Shown here piece by piece: positions 24,801-37,429 of a DNA stretch of 64,000 nt. Each line of letters begins with the position of its first letter. The first letter of the stretch is position 1. A program made the position numbers and the translations under genes. The notes under the pieces are model-generated. The model had not been told where the DNA came from. It was given only the letters and a program-made list of their open reading frames with translations, and ran no database searches. Origin of the DNA: Anoplopoma fimbria (Eukaryota > Chordata > Actinopteri > Perciformes > Anoplopomatidae). Location: the NCBI RefSeq assembly GCF_027596085.1, contig NC_072457.1, positions 27,430,831 through 27,494,830 on the forward strand, given 5' to 3'.

Positions 24801-27800
24801 AGCAATAACAATGTGATATTATTATATATAAGGATGTATTTAATATTTCACACAAATTTTGTTTTATGGTTTCCATCTCAGGGTTTATGATGGTTGGACA
24901 AACCAGACTCAACAAAAAAATCACTGTGGGTCTTTAAAGACCTTGATGATGGGCATTTATCACAAATTGACACACTCGACACACACAGTGATAAGTAAGT
25001 TGCAGCCTTATTTAAATGTTTGGCCAACTAATAGTCTCATTAGCAGCATTACATTTCTGTCTCTGCCTTCATTGTCTCTCAGTATTGGTGTTGCTGTCTT
25101 GTGGGCTATTGATGCTGGTAGTTATCATTTGACTTTTTATTTTCTACTGTACTTAATTTCAGTTGTACAACTAGACAACCATTACTGTCAAGCCCTCCTG
25201 TGCATCATTCAGACATTAGTACTAAATCTGGACAGGGGAATTGTTGCTGGATTTTACCTGAGAAAACTGAGCCGCAGATGAGGAAGCAGGGAGGGGGTTG
25301 GATACCATCGGGCCGAATATATCCAGGTCGTTGTTGTTCTGGCTTGTGCTCGTGCTACCATTGTTAGTTGATGCAGCTGCCGGTACGTCTGTGACAGGTA
25401 AAAAAAAATAAGAGCGCAGAGTTAGAGAAAACAAGTGTTGGACTATTTTGACGCAACATAACTCACTGACGACTTCCCAATGACATTCTACCTGAATTCA
25501 CTAAGAACCTATGAAATATCATAAATAAAACATGAATGCCATATGTAATTGATGTGAAAAGGTGTGTAAAACAAAGAGAGCTTATGTTTGCTAATGCAAG
25601 AATACATGTCATCTTTGTATTCATTTAACTGCAGTGCCCTCCCACAGCTGCAGAACAGCCTGCACAGTAAGCATAATGGCTATTACAATAAAATATTAAT
25701 CAGCTTACCCTCATGACCACAAAACATCCAAATAGTGCAATGCTCCTCAGTAGTTACATTAAACTGTAAATTATATTTCTGTAATGAAGTGATAACACAC
25801 ATATTTCTAGATATGCACATTCAGCCACTAATATTAGAGCCATCTCATCTAAAGATAGGTGGACAAGTACACAAGTCAATAGACGAACAATAACCTGTAG
25901 TTCTACCTTGTATTTGACTATGAGAAACAACACATTTTCTATACATCAATGTAGAAATATTCACATAACTGCCACGTGTACACTGCAAGACCTGCTGCAA
26001 TTAACCCCGTAATGGACCCATGAGCAAAACCTTTTCCATATGGTTGGCATACATGTTCTGTGAGCAACTGAGATCTGGCGTTGCCTCCATTCATGACGTG
26101 TCAAACTCTCCCCATTTTACAGTTTATCCAGTAGAACATTTAAGACTGGTCCTCCAAAGAATAAGGTCAAAACATAAATGTAAAAAAACAAGAAGTTACT
26201 AGTCAGTCGCTAACCTCAGTGACTGAGTCAGCAGCTTTAACGCTTCCTCTGATGAACTCACAAAAAAACCTTGCAGTGATTCACTGCCTCAACAGCAACT
26301 TAAGAGCACAACAGACTTCATTAAAGTTGTCATACAGATACAGATAACATAGCGGATCAGATTGGTTTGTCTGCTGCCTGTCAGATGAGAGTAAAAGAGG
26401 AACCAACTGAAAGGGGAACACAGTGCCTTTTGACATTTCTCTCAAGCCCACTGCTTAATTATTACACATTGAGCCAACAAGTTTACAGTGACGACAACAC
26501 AAGCTACAGAAAGAGACAGTCATGGTTGAGCCCTCAGCCTTACAGGACAAAGTCAAAGTTCAGTTATCCCTTTCATTGAAAAGGTATACAATCACAGCCA
26601 TAACATGCCACAGCATGCTACGCCAAGCAAAAGTTACAGGCAACAAATCACACATACAGTAAAATTAGATACAAACCAATAATCTAAAAATACACAGCAT
26701 TGTTAGCCCATAAAATGATTTTATAGTCATCCACTAATTAATTAGGATCGGCAAGAAAACTAAACCAATAACAAGCTGAAACTTATTTAGCCAGATACCA
26801 TAAATATCTCAGACTATGTCAGCACATTCATAAGGCACATTTCAGAAGATTCTTTGTTTTCCAGCAACACAAGAAGCGCTGAGATACTCACCAAGGCCGA
26901 GGAGGTTCACAGAGGGTTCTGAAGTCTTAGCGGGGCTGATTTTGGGAGCTGGCCTGGAATCTTCACTCTAAAAATGTTTTAATTTAAAATAAATAATATA
27001 AGTAAGGCAAACTCCATATGAGACAAAAATAATGCTGAGGAGAATGTCCTCTTACACCTACCTTGGTGTAAGAGGACACCTTGCTCCCTCTGTCTGGCTC
27101 CCTCTCTTTCTTACCATCTTTTGGCTAAAAAAAACAAAAGAAACTCAAAATAAACAACAGGAAAACTGACGCCAGCTTAAACCACTTATCTGTAAAAGTG
27201 TGTACAGTCATTTTTAAAGCATGTACATTATAGCTATTAAGTATAAAATAATGGATACATACACTGCTCCCATTGGTCACATTCTTGCTGTAGTATTTCT
27301 TCTTCTCATATTTATCCCTGATGAAGAATTCCACAGCTCTTAGGTCAGAGTTAAGAGAAAAATAGGCAACAAACAAGTAAAAAATAAATAGCTTCAGTAT
27401 ATACAGTATGACACGTTCAAAATATTTTAAGTTTGTCTGCTGATAGTGAAGGATACTGGTCTGTTTGAGGTCTTCTGAAGCTTTCTGGAAGGTTGGCCTC
27501 ATAAAGCTGCCTGGCATTGGTGTTACCCATATCCTGTATACTCTGAAATAAATGTAGGACAAAGAGGTTTATAGAAATCAGAGGCAGTTATATATGCATG
27601 CTTTTATATTTCAAGGGGCACTCACATGATGATTCATTTGTTTATCACAGAGAGAACTACTCAGCCTGTGAAAACAGTGGTATAATGTCCTCTGTGGCTC
27701 TATTGGTGCTTTTCTAATGCCTGTGATATAAACTAGAGGCATGGAGTTTGACAGATGGGCGTATCCCAGGCAGGATGTGTGGATGGCTGGGAGGTACAGG

Positions 27801-29771
27801 TGGGAAACAGTCTCAAATTTGGATTCAATTACCTTGGATCACATTTCGTTCATGCGTTGGCTGACACAGATTTTTCAATGTCACATATAATGGAGCTTCC
27901 CAAGAAAGTGTTTCCCAGTCATAATTATAACTTTGATGTTCATGTTATCAGTAATCTTTAAATTGAAGACTGGCAATTGTGGTAAGTTCTAAATGACATG
28001 AATGCAGCGTAGTGACAGACCCTATCAACTTGCATTATGGGAGTTTTTAGCATCAAACGTGTTTAAAGTTATGATCTCTCACCTTTAGTAAGTGTATTGA
28101 GGCGCAGTGGTAAATTATTGAGAGTGCCCCTTTAGGATAAGTGTGCAGTATTGTCACAGGTCTGAGGCTTTTGAAGAGGAAAGGCTGACTGTCAATAGAG
28201 GACTGATATGAAGTGAAAGATGCTGAAATCAATCTCCTTAAGTCCCATACAACAAAGATTTTGCAATAATGTCTTTCTCTTAATTTGTCTCTCTACCGAA
28301 ATGATTTAGTACTTGGGTAAAAAAAACAACATCTTCTGAAGTTGAACCGAAGTACAGTACCAGTCAAAAGTTTGGACACACCTTCTCATTCAATGGTTTT
28401 TCTTTATTTTTATTTTTTTCTACATTGTAGATTAATATTGAAGACATCCAAACTATGAAGGAACACATATGGAATTATGTGGTAAACAAACAAATGCTCA
28501 ACAAACCAGAATATGTTTTATATTTTACATTCTTCACAGTAGTTGAATGAGAAGGTGTGTCCTAACTTGTGACTGGTACTGTACGTAGAGAACAAAACAC
28601 TACCTGGATTTGTTCTGAAGTCCATTGGTCCAGATTGACAGATTTGACCCTGGATATGTGCACTCCCAGGTTCCTGTGGATGCCAGCACACCGGATGCAG
28701 ATAAATACTCCCAGATTCCAGGATGCCCATCTTGGACCTGATAAAGCCAAAAAAAATAAAAATAAACAGGATTGTGATTTCGTTATGGGGAAAGAAAAAC
28801 ACATAAACATGCAAGATCTAAGATGTAATGACTTAATTTTTTTTATTTTTTTTTGTTGTATAGTATATGTGTATTTATTGTCTGTGTCTGTGTAGCTGTA
28901 TAGTATGTGTATTTATTGTCTGTGTAGTTGTATAGTATGTGTATTTATTGTCTGTGTAGTTGTATAGTATGTGTATTTATTGTCTGTGTAGTTGTATAGT
29001 ATGTGTATTTATTGTCTGTGTAGTTGTATAGTATGTGTATTTATTGTCTGTGTAGTTGTATAGTATGTGTATTTATTGTCTGTGTAGTTGTATAGTATGT
29101 GTATTTATTGTCTGTGTAGTTGTATAGTATGTGTATTTATTGTCTGTGTAGTTGTATAGTATGTGTATTTATTGTCTGTGTAGTTGTATAGTATGTGTAT
29201 TTATTGTCTGTGTAGTTGTATAGTATGTGTATTTATTGTCTGTGTAGTTGTATAGTATGTGTATTTATTGTCTGTGTAGTTGTATAGTATGTGTATTTAT
29301 TGTCTGTGTCTGTGTAGTTGAGCTGCTGCAACACTTGAATTTCCCCCATGGGGATCAATAAAAGGAATATAATCAAAGTGCCAAGAGATCTGCATTCTTC
29401 ACCAATGAGCAAACATGAGAACAAGAGTCAGGCTCCTCTGGAGAAGAGCTGGAGGCGTCAGGGAGAGGCACTGTGTGGAGCCAGTGTTTGGGGAAGTTAG
29501 CTCGCTAGTTAGCCACTTACTTTAGCTTCAGGGAGAGGGTCAGCTGACTCGCTCAGCCAGTGACACACTAGCCAGCTAGCTTAGCCGTGCTAACCAACGC
29601 AGACGACACACGGTAATGCTGCCTGTGTGAGGTGTAGGTGGGGAGTGTCGTACCTTTCGCCTCGCAGTCGGCGCAGTACTTGTTGTCTTCCTCTCTCAGC
29701 TTCTTGGACAGGATGGCCTGGTGCTGCTCGTTGAGTTTCTGGGCCTTCTCTCTCTCCGAGCGGGTCGCCAT
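21863..29771 (-). CDS. smap1: Stromal membrane-associated protein 1, ArfGAP
   Basis: Ten exons on the - strand join in phase: 29654-29771, 28604-28737, 27457-27542, 27263-27338, 27062-27124, 26892-26967, 25258-25388, 24178-24394, 23058-23395 and 21863-21997, giving 457 residues (human SMAP1 is 467). SMAP1 stimulates GTP hydrolysis by Arf6 in clathrin-dependent endocytosis. The ArfGAP zinc finger is complete: C33, C36, C53 and C56, in the CX2CX16CX2CX4R pattern with the catalytic R61. A clathrin box LLGLD spans 181-185, split across exons 6 and 7. DLDIF and DLDLF motifs, a Met/Gly-rich region and the family ending TLSTQLWK follow. [18 protein letters not shown] at the start matches SMAP1, not SMAP2. 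Exon 5 (63 nt) is an in-frame cassette with a hairpin at its donor. Confidence 0.97.
22430..22955. mobile_element. Decayed hAT-like non-autonomous element in the last smap1 intron
   Basis: The left end GGCTGTGCAGTTTAT and right end ATAATAAAGCAGCC are imperfect inverted repeats. Inside the right end, CGTGATCTCAATATTCACC followed by CAATTGTGATTGT has the style of fish hAT-type elements ending in GCAGCCC. I could not identify a clean 8-bp target duplication. There is no transposase frame. Confidence 0.45.
27045..27078 (-). other. Perfect hairpin around the smap1 exon 5 splice donor
   Basis: The arms TGTCCTCTTACACC (27045-27058) and GGTGTAAGAGGACA (27065-27078) are perfect reverse complements, with a 6-nt loop at 27059-27064. 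On the transcript the loop reads AAGGUA, so the exon-intron junction (27062/27061) is inside the loop. The last codons of exon 5 pair with the first intron bases. Confidence 0.9.
27062..27124 (-). other. In-frame 63-nt cassette-type exon of smap1
   Basis: It encodes 21 residues, Lys/Glu-rich, starting PKDGKKERE and ending VSSYTK. The exon before it ends on a codon boundary and the exon after begins on one, so inclusion or skipping leaves the frame intact. It falls in the charged linker after the ArfGAP domain, a region where I recall human SMAP1 isoforms differ. Confidence 0.7.
28355..28581. mobile_element. Tc1/mariner-type MITE in smap1 intron 2
   Basis: The 39-bp terminal inverted repeats (28355-28393 and 28543-28581) begin CAGTACCAGTCA and differ at only a few positions. 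Both ends are flanked by TA (28353-28354 and 28582-28583), the target duplication of the Tc1/mariner superfamily. At 227 bp it has no transposase. The inner sequence (AGTTTGGACACACCTTCTCA) is one I recognise from many fish genomes. Its end is 20 bp from the donor dinucleotide of smap1 exon 2. Confidence 0.9.
28869..29316. repeat. 32-bp minisatellite in smap1 intron 1
   Basis: Twelve consecutive units of 32 bp run from 28907 to 29290 (unit starting GTGTATTTATTGTCTG and ending TTGTATAGTAT), apparently identical, with variant units carrying an extra TGTCTG at both edges. The near-perfect identity indicates recent expansion. The open frames through it are artefacts. Confidence 0.95.
29317..29375 (+). 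mobile_element. Retroposon 3' tail next to the minisatellite
   Basis: GAGCTGCTGCAACACTTGAA, then TTTCCCCCATGGGGATCAAT and AAAAGG, is the typical 3' end of a common fish non-LTR element (TTTCCCC...GGGATCAATAAAG). The 32-bp array directly abuts it, so the array probably arose from the element's 3' untranslated part. Confidence 0.6.
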
Positions 29772-30010
29772 GGTTACGGCTTCAGCTGGAAGTCTTTAAT
29801 AAAAAAATAACTGTACTTTAATCAGTCGTATATGGAAATATGTTTCTGATAAAAGACCATAATCAGGGTGATGGACGGCTCAGAGAGAGATGTGAAAACA
29901 CCCGGAACCGGAACCGCCTCTCCGCCCACAGGAATGCTAAGGCTGACGCGGCGGACGCACCTGATTGGACGAGCGCTCTGACGTCATGTGACGCACGAAG
30001 TTTCTCAAGA
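29772..30010 (-). promoter_or_regulatory. smap1 promoter region
   Basis: CpG-rich sequence just upstream of the smap1 ATG. It contains a perfect CRE TGACGTCA (29979-29986), an ATTGG box (CCAAT on the - strand, 29963-29967) and tandem CCGGAACCGGAAC ETS-like sites near 29900. There is no TATA box. This is a typical housekeeping promoter. Confidence 0.65.
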
Positions 30011-30183
30011 AACAAGTTTTGGTTTTTTTTCTTTCATTATAAAAGACCCATTAGCTGCACAGAAAGTTTATCAACCAGCTCCCATTATATCATTTTGACT
30101 GGAAAGGTGGCTACTGGTTGCCTACATCAACCATGAGAAGACGATCGATGAGCACTGAAAACTCCACATCTGAGGTTCCCAAG

Positions 30184-30189
30184 TTTATT
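30184..30189 (-). terminator. Candidate cenpk poly(A) signal
   Basis: TTTATT on + is AATAAA on -, about 510 nt beyond the cenpk stop. If used, the cenpk mRNA ends roughly 180 bp from the smap1 CRE. Confidence 0.45.
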
Positions 30190-30699
30190 GAACATGAAAA
30201 TATATACATAAAACAACAAGTTCACCACTTGGGTATCTACAGGCCTTTAAAAAATATCCTTATAAGCAACACAAACATCTTTAAATGAAACCAAATTTAT
30301 AGTTATAAATACAAACTTACGTTGCTCATAGCTGATTAAATCCTGCCATTGAAAACAGCTATGAAAATAGGATCAAAGGAAATATGTACTTAAGAGAAAA
30401 TATAAACCCTATTGATATGAGTTTAGACTTAAATTAAGGTGTACTCAGATGTTTTAAAGGAACCATGGTTGCTCTGTACAACATATCTTAAAAAATACTT
30501 ATGTGAACCCTAATTTGGCATGTTACTAATTTAATAATTCACAATTCATTATATCTCTACCCTCATTGCTTTCCCAGCAGTTATTCTTCATATGAGCTTA
30601 CACAAACATAACATACATAATGATGGCACTAAACATTCAGACTCAAATTAGAAACACTAGAAGACAAGTGGTACTTAAGATGCATGAGGCACCACTGAC

Positions 30700-33600
30700 T
30701 TAACAAAAGGTTTCCAGGCGGATCTTGAAGTTATTCTCTTGGTGCCTCACAGCAATGCCATAGCGGAGCAGCATCTCTATGTACGGGGGCCAGAATGTGT
30801 TGTCCACTGTCACATAGGGGTCGTGTGGTGTATTCAGGACCTTGTTCATGAGCAGCTGTGGGAGAACAGTGGGAGATTGATGTTAAGTAAGGGTGCAAAG
30901 TGATACAACCATAAAGTATGCAGGTAGGCATTTACAAAGAGACAGTTCAATAGATTTTGTTAGTATTTTTCTCTATTTGACAATTCACACTGGAAAGAGA
31001 TGCTAGGAGAGATATGACGTGACAAAAGTGCCTTCCCAAACTAAAACACTAGTTTTGGCCAACAAAATACTATAACATAAAGTATTTTGAAAGGAATTAT
31101 ATGTATAATGAGAATGAAAACAAATACGATGATGTATACAACCACCTGACCAAAATATGTGCAGCACTGAGAGTTGGAAGAACTGACTGCTGTGGACCTT
31201 GACGACCTCCAGAGGTTAAATTCAAGGGGACGGGAGGAGAATACATTGTATCTATTCACTGTCATCGAAAAACAATACGTTATACTATAGTCTTGTTTTG
31301 TATATTACAGCACTAACCAACAACAAACAAACAAACAAACATATAAGCTCCTTCTCCATCATATACCCATTGACTGGACATTTTTTCTGCATCCTATTGA
31401 AAGTCTTTCACAGTAAATATTTTACTATATTTATATATATATATATATATAGACACACACATACACATATATATTACCGGTATGCATTACAACACCAAGA
31501 CAAATTCTAAAGTGAAAAGCTACTTGGCAATAAACCTGTATTATGATTTTTGATGTTGACTTCTTTCATTTAAAGCAAGCAAAACATAATTGGACATCAA
31601 AGCGGGTTATTTAGTAAATCAAAACCCACCTCAAGAATTTCATTAAGCGAAATCAAGTCTTCATCTAACTCCTGGGTAAGGTTCTGAAAATGAAAACAAA
31701 AGATGGTTGTCAGCGCTTGTGTTGTAACAGCACAGGTTTTGCATGTCAACAGGCTGCAAAAGCACAGACAATTGACAAACACAGAACAGGCTGCTGCACC
31801 TTCTTCTTTTTGTTTGTACTGGATTCATTCTGAGGGAGAGGGACGTGCTTCTCCAGTATGTCCCCCAGAGACTCCATTAACCTTTCCTGGTAGACCTTCA
31901 TTTTATGGATTTTCGACTTGGTGTCCTGCAATATACTGTAGAATGCATATATCAACATGAACACACACACACACACACACACATTTTAGTTCATACATAG
32001 TACATACACAGTTTTCAAAGTGAAGTTCGAGTAGGATTAAGTGCTTCTGTGCTTTTGTCTGTGCTTATGTGCTCTTGTATGTTTTCTTTAAATGCCAGCA
32101 ATCCTCCTACCAGGCTGTAGAGGAAAATTTGCCTGTGTGGCTAAATCCTGCACATTAACATGATGGGCTCAAGCACTTGTGTTAATGAATCTGCATTGTC
32201 CCTTCCTTAATAAAATAAAACGTGCTTTGCTGCCCTCTAGTGGAAATACACCTCAAAGCTTGAACTTCTCTGGTTTATTGTGACTGCCAGGACACTCACC
32301 TGTGCTCTGATAATTTCGCCTTTTCCATTTTAAGTCGTTCGACATGGTCATTGGCAGCCATCAGCGCCTGTTTCTTCTCCTCCAACCACTTCTGTTCACT
32401 AAAACACATTCAATTTCAGAACAATACACTGAGCAAAACAAATGAAAAGTATCTTTCATTCACTTCTGAAAAACCTTTATATGCTCTGAGAAAAGACAGT
32501 AAGTCTGCACTATAACTAAAGGTTTTACGCACAGTTCCTTAGTTTCTCTTAATTTGTCTCTCTTCGCTTCATGGCAAGAAACAACCATCTCAAGTTCAGA
32601 GCACAGCTTGAGCATCTGTGGAAAACAAAGTGGGAAAATGGATTGCATAATTGGAACTCAATTTAAAAAAGGTATTTCAACATGACACCTTCGTTAATGT
32701 TAGATTTCACACACAGACATACCTCCTCTTTTCCAGCTTGAAGTGAAACTTCTGAATTTGATGCCAGCACTGGATAAAGAAAAAATAAATAAACTCATTC
32801 TGTAAATACATTTCTAAAATGCAAATTTTGTCATAGCAAATATAAGATACATCAGGTATAACTGATGTCACACAAGTTACATTTTTTTCTTTTGAAATGT
32901 TGAATGACATTAAACTGTAACTGTGGCATGAAACTGTGGTACTGATTTGTGACATTTATATTTCAGTTGTAAACACTTATATTATATATATATTGCATTA
33001 CGGTTACAGAATCTATTGTGTGAATAGAGGACTTACATTCTGGCTCCACGGTCAGCCACTGCTTCAGTTCAGCTTCTGTTGCCATCAGTTGATTTACTGC
33101 CTATTGAAGAAGAATATTCAAACATTATACACATTATATACATTAAACAAATGAAATCACAGTTATGAAAACTATAAATTAGTTATTAAGTTATTTACAT
33201 ACTCCAATGTCACACCTAATGGAATTAAAACAAATAAGCCGACAATGTTTTGTAAAATGTGACAAAGTTCAAACTAAACAATGGTTTAGTGTTAGCTGAT
33301 TGTAAAGCTTCTAATGGATATCAAGCATCTCAGGTTAGTGTGGTGAAATACTTATAAGTTTAAACAAGCCCTGGAAAGATGTGGTGATATTTAACTGGAA
33401 GTTAGTCCATGTGTGCCAACAGGTGAGGATCAGGTGGTTCTAGTTTGTTGAAGCAGGTTAGTTTAGCTTGAAGACGGGTTGAGCTAAACTCCAGTGGAGA
33501 TGAGGTCGAGTCACATCTGTTTTTTTATAATGTCACACCTTTAGGGACGCACAGTATATGTGAAAAATGTGGATGACCCAATTTTGAAATTCTGCATTAT

Positions 33601-34589
33601 TTGTAACCATTTATAACACACTTATGGCTCGTTATTTCCATCTGCGGCACCATTGAGTAAAAGCGTTTTTAAAGTTGGTGGTGCTAGAATGGCTAGGTTA
33701 TTTTACCTGCCTCTGTAACGACCTTTGAGGTACATTATGCGTTCAATAAAGTGCTGTAGTTTGAAGATTTTATAAATAGAACCCATTTCATGGTTTTCCC
33801 ATGTTGTCATCAGTAACATTTAGAAAATATTACACATAAACTTAAAAGAACAGCAATGAACATGTTCAATCATCTCACCTGCTCCTGAGGATTCTCGCAG
33901 AAGTCTGGTTCAGACAGTATGATCTCATTCTGAAGCTGCAACACAAAGGGACACAGTCTGCAGTTGGTACCTTCATTGCACACCCAGTGACCGGTTGGAA
34001 AGGACAGCCTGGCTAAACATTAGTTTACCTTTTCCAGCTGAGCAAACTGCTCCTCACACTGGTCCATCAGCTCACTCTGAGCAGCCTCTGACACACCAGC
34101 CTGAACACGGGTACATTAAGATAAGATAAGATAATCCTTTATTAGTCCATTTACAGGATCACAGCAGCATAGGTTATAGTGCAAACAAGAGACAAAGTAA
34201 AAGAAAAACAAGATAAAAGAAAATAAAAAACAAGTATTATAAATAAGCAATAAAAACAGTAAAGAATCCACAATAACTGAAATATTATATGCACAGACAG
34301 AAACACTATTATAACTATAATTGCACAGTGTATTGCATTGTATTGTATTGTATTGTATTGTACTGTTTTTTAAGGGCAAAAACAGTGTCAATTTGCATTT
34401 GGAAATGTTTTAAAATACTTAGTACATATACTTGCCTCAGTGCATGGGAGAGATGTATTAGCTGGTGTCTAGTTATGGCTTGTGATGCATTTATAAAAGT
34501 TGACATTGGCTAAAACATCTCACTTTATATCGCTGCGAACATATTTGCGCAACAATAATTAGTCAAAGCACGTCCAGTCTTACCATCAT
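30700..34589 (-). CDS. cenpk: Centromere protein K (CCAN kinetochore subunit)
   Basis: Ten coding exons on the - strand join in phase: 34584-34589, 34029-34100, 33879-33935, 33037-33100, 32723-32769, 32533-32615, 32300-32398, 31800-31935, 31630-31683 and 30700-30855. They give 257 residues (human CENPK is 269). CENP-K is part of the CENP-H/I/K group of the constitutive centromere network that links centromeric chromatin to the outer kinetochore. The protein is mostly coiled coil. It has the family's basic Lys run (about residues 185-188), the PHDPYV motif (216-221), FWPPYIEMLLR (227-237) and the ending IRLETFC, against IRLEAFHQ in human. The first coding exon holds only two Met codons. The exon at 31800-31935 needs the upstream of two nearby acceptors. 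smap1 follows about 0.9 kb downstream in the same orientation. Confidence 0.95.
32229..32243 (-). promoter_or_regulatory. CTCF-like motif in a cenpk intron
   Basis: Read on the - strand, CCACTAGAGGGCAGC fits the CTCF core consensus. The same word is also frequent in vertebrate repeats, so function is uncertain. Confidence 0.35.
34119..34365 (-). mobile_element. Retroposon 3' end, antisense, in the first cenpk introns
   Basis: AAGATAAGATAATCCTTTAT marks the tail; on the - strand this is ...AATAAAGGATTATCTTATCTT. The body (AAGTATTATAAATAAGCAAT, ACTGAAATATTATATGCAC) is closely similar to the copy at 42265-42600. It ends in a (TTGTA)n tract. Confidence 0.7.
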
Positions 34590-34760
34590 TCGTGAATTTC
34601 ACTCTCTTCTCTGCACAACACCGAAACCAACAACAACAAACGCTGCTTTTTCAAAATACCGCCAACTCTGATGACGTCACGTCTGCGACAGGAGGCAGTG
34701 CCGAGGAGCGTCGCCGCTGCGCTGGACTGCGCATGCTCAGTGCCGTCTTCAAAACTGCAC
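34590..34760 (-). promoter_or_regulatory. cenpk promoter region
   Basis: CpG-rich and TATA-less. It contains a perfect CRE TGACGTCA (34672-34679) and an NRF1-like TGCGCATGC (34728-34736), together with the CDE/CHR-like motif listed separately. Confidence 0.6.
34650..34663 (-). promoter_or_regulatory. CDE/CHR-like cell-cycle element
   Basis: On the - strand GGCGGTATTTTGAA combines a CDE-like GGCGG with the CHR core TTTGAA after 3 nt (classical spacing is 4). It is about 60 bp upstream of the cenpk ATG, where DREAM/MuvB sites usually lie in G2/M genes. Confidence 0.5.
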
Positions 34761-34939
34761 ATCTGCGACGCAGACAGCATTGAGCATCAAGGGGTTTATT
34801 GTTTTCTCTCTTCAATAGAAAAACTAGGCTTATTCCAACAAAACCAAAGCAAAGCGTAACTAATTGTAGGTGGTTTATGGAACAAAAGTCAAATAAGACA
34901 AGATAAGATAATATAAAATAAGTATTCAAACAAACTGTA

Positions 34940-35400
34940 ACCTACTTAAGTATAACTTTGACTGGTACTTTACATGAGTATTTTCTTTTTCTACTCCAGC
35001 TTCACTACATTTCATAGGAAGATACATTGAACTTTTTACTACACTGCATTTATCCCCATTACAATAATGTCACAGATAGTTAAAGCTAGTTACTAGTTAC
35101 TTTAAAGCTATGATCTTCTTATGAAATACGATACTTTTTAATGAGTTATTTACCCAACATATAAAGAGTTTAAGTTCAAATTTGATCATTCTCATTCAGC
35201 TGATGCATTAGTAATAATACTCCAATATTGGAACACACAGGGGCCATTTAGTTTTTTACTTTATAAACTGTATTTACATTCTTTATGTTCAGTAAGTAAG
35301 GTTTTAAATTCCAGACTACTTGTGGAGTCATTTGAGGTACTTTTACCTCTGGGTGCTTAAAGGATCAAAACTCAGTCATTGCTTTTCCCACCACTGCTAA
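34940..35400. repeat. Teleost interspersed repeat copy
   Basis: Ordered words CTTTACATGAGTATTTTC, CTACTCCAGCTTCACTACAT, CTTTTTACTACACTGCATTT, TAGTTACTAGTTACTTT and TTTTCCCACCACTGC match a widespread fish repeat. A second, opposite-orientation copy is at 47470-47915. The family name is not assigned. Confidence 0.6.
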
Positions 35401-36100
35401 ATATAGGCAGCGTGTGTGGGTGTAGTAAGGGTGCAGGTGTAGTTTCTCTATTTGTCCAAATGTGTTGGTCAGTAACGCAGTATCGTAGAGTAAGACGGAA
35501 ACTGACACCAGAGCACTATTAATATCCTGAACATGGTATTAATGGCTTTCCTATGAGTCTAATACAACATTAATACTTAGAGAGAGTAAGAAGCAGATCT
35601 ACACTGTAGCCTACATCAAGAAGCCAGTTGTTACCCAAATCAAACTCAGTTACCAAAAATGTAACAGATTTTCAGATCAAAACAAAATTCTATTAATTTT
35701 CTTTTTGAAACACAGACATTACCACGGAAGCAGTATATCAAAGCTCTTTTTAATCTAGATTTTTATCATCCTTCTTATCCCCATTATTACCATTCAAATG
35801 CTTAATATCTCATCTCATCACATATTCTATTTTGTTTTTTCAGTGTATTTCTTTCATTGTAGTAGCCTAATGTGTCAACCACTTTTAGTTTATATACATT
35901 ACATTTCCTCTGATTATTTTATGTTAAATCTTGCACAATCTGTTTAAGTTTTGTTTTGAGAGAGAGGAGAGAGAGAGAGAGAAGAGAAAGAGGAAAATCA
36001 AAATGTGTTGGCAAACCTTATGACATCAACTGAGTATTACTTTGCAGTATTCATTTTATGTAAATACACATTTCATTTAGATATACTTTCCATAATCCGT
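35401..36100. other. Non-coding, no feature seen
   Basis: AT-rich sequence with a short GA tract near 35960. No exon-like sequence is evident. Confidence 0.5.

Positions 36101-37429
<1,329 letters not shown>

Noticed and set aside
31800..31925. cenpk exon using the downstream acceptor (CAG before GACACC)
   Set aside because: Out of phase with the preceding exon and gives an early stop; the upstream acceptor at 31935 restores frame and family similarity.
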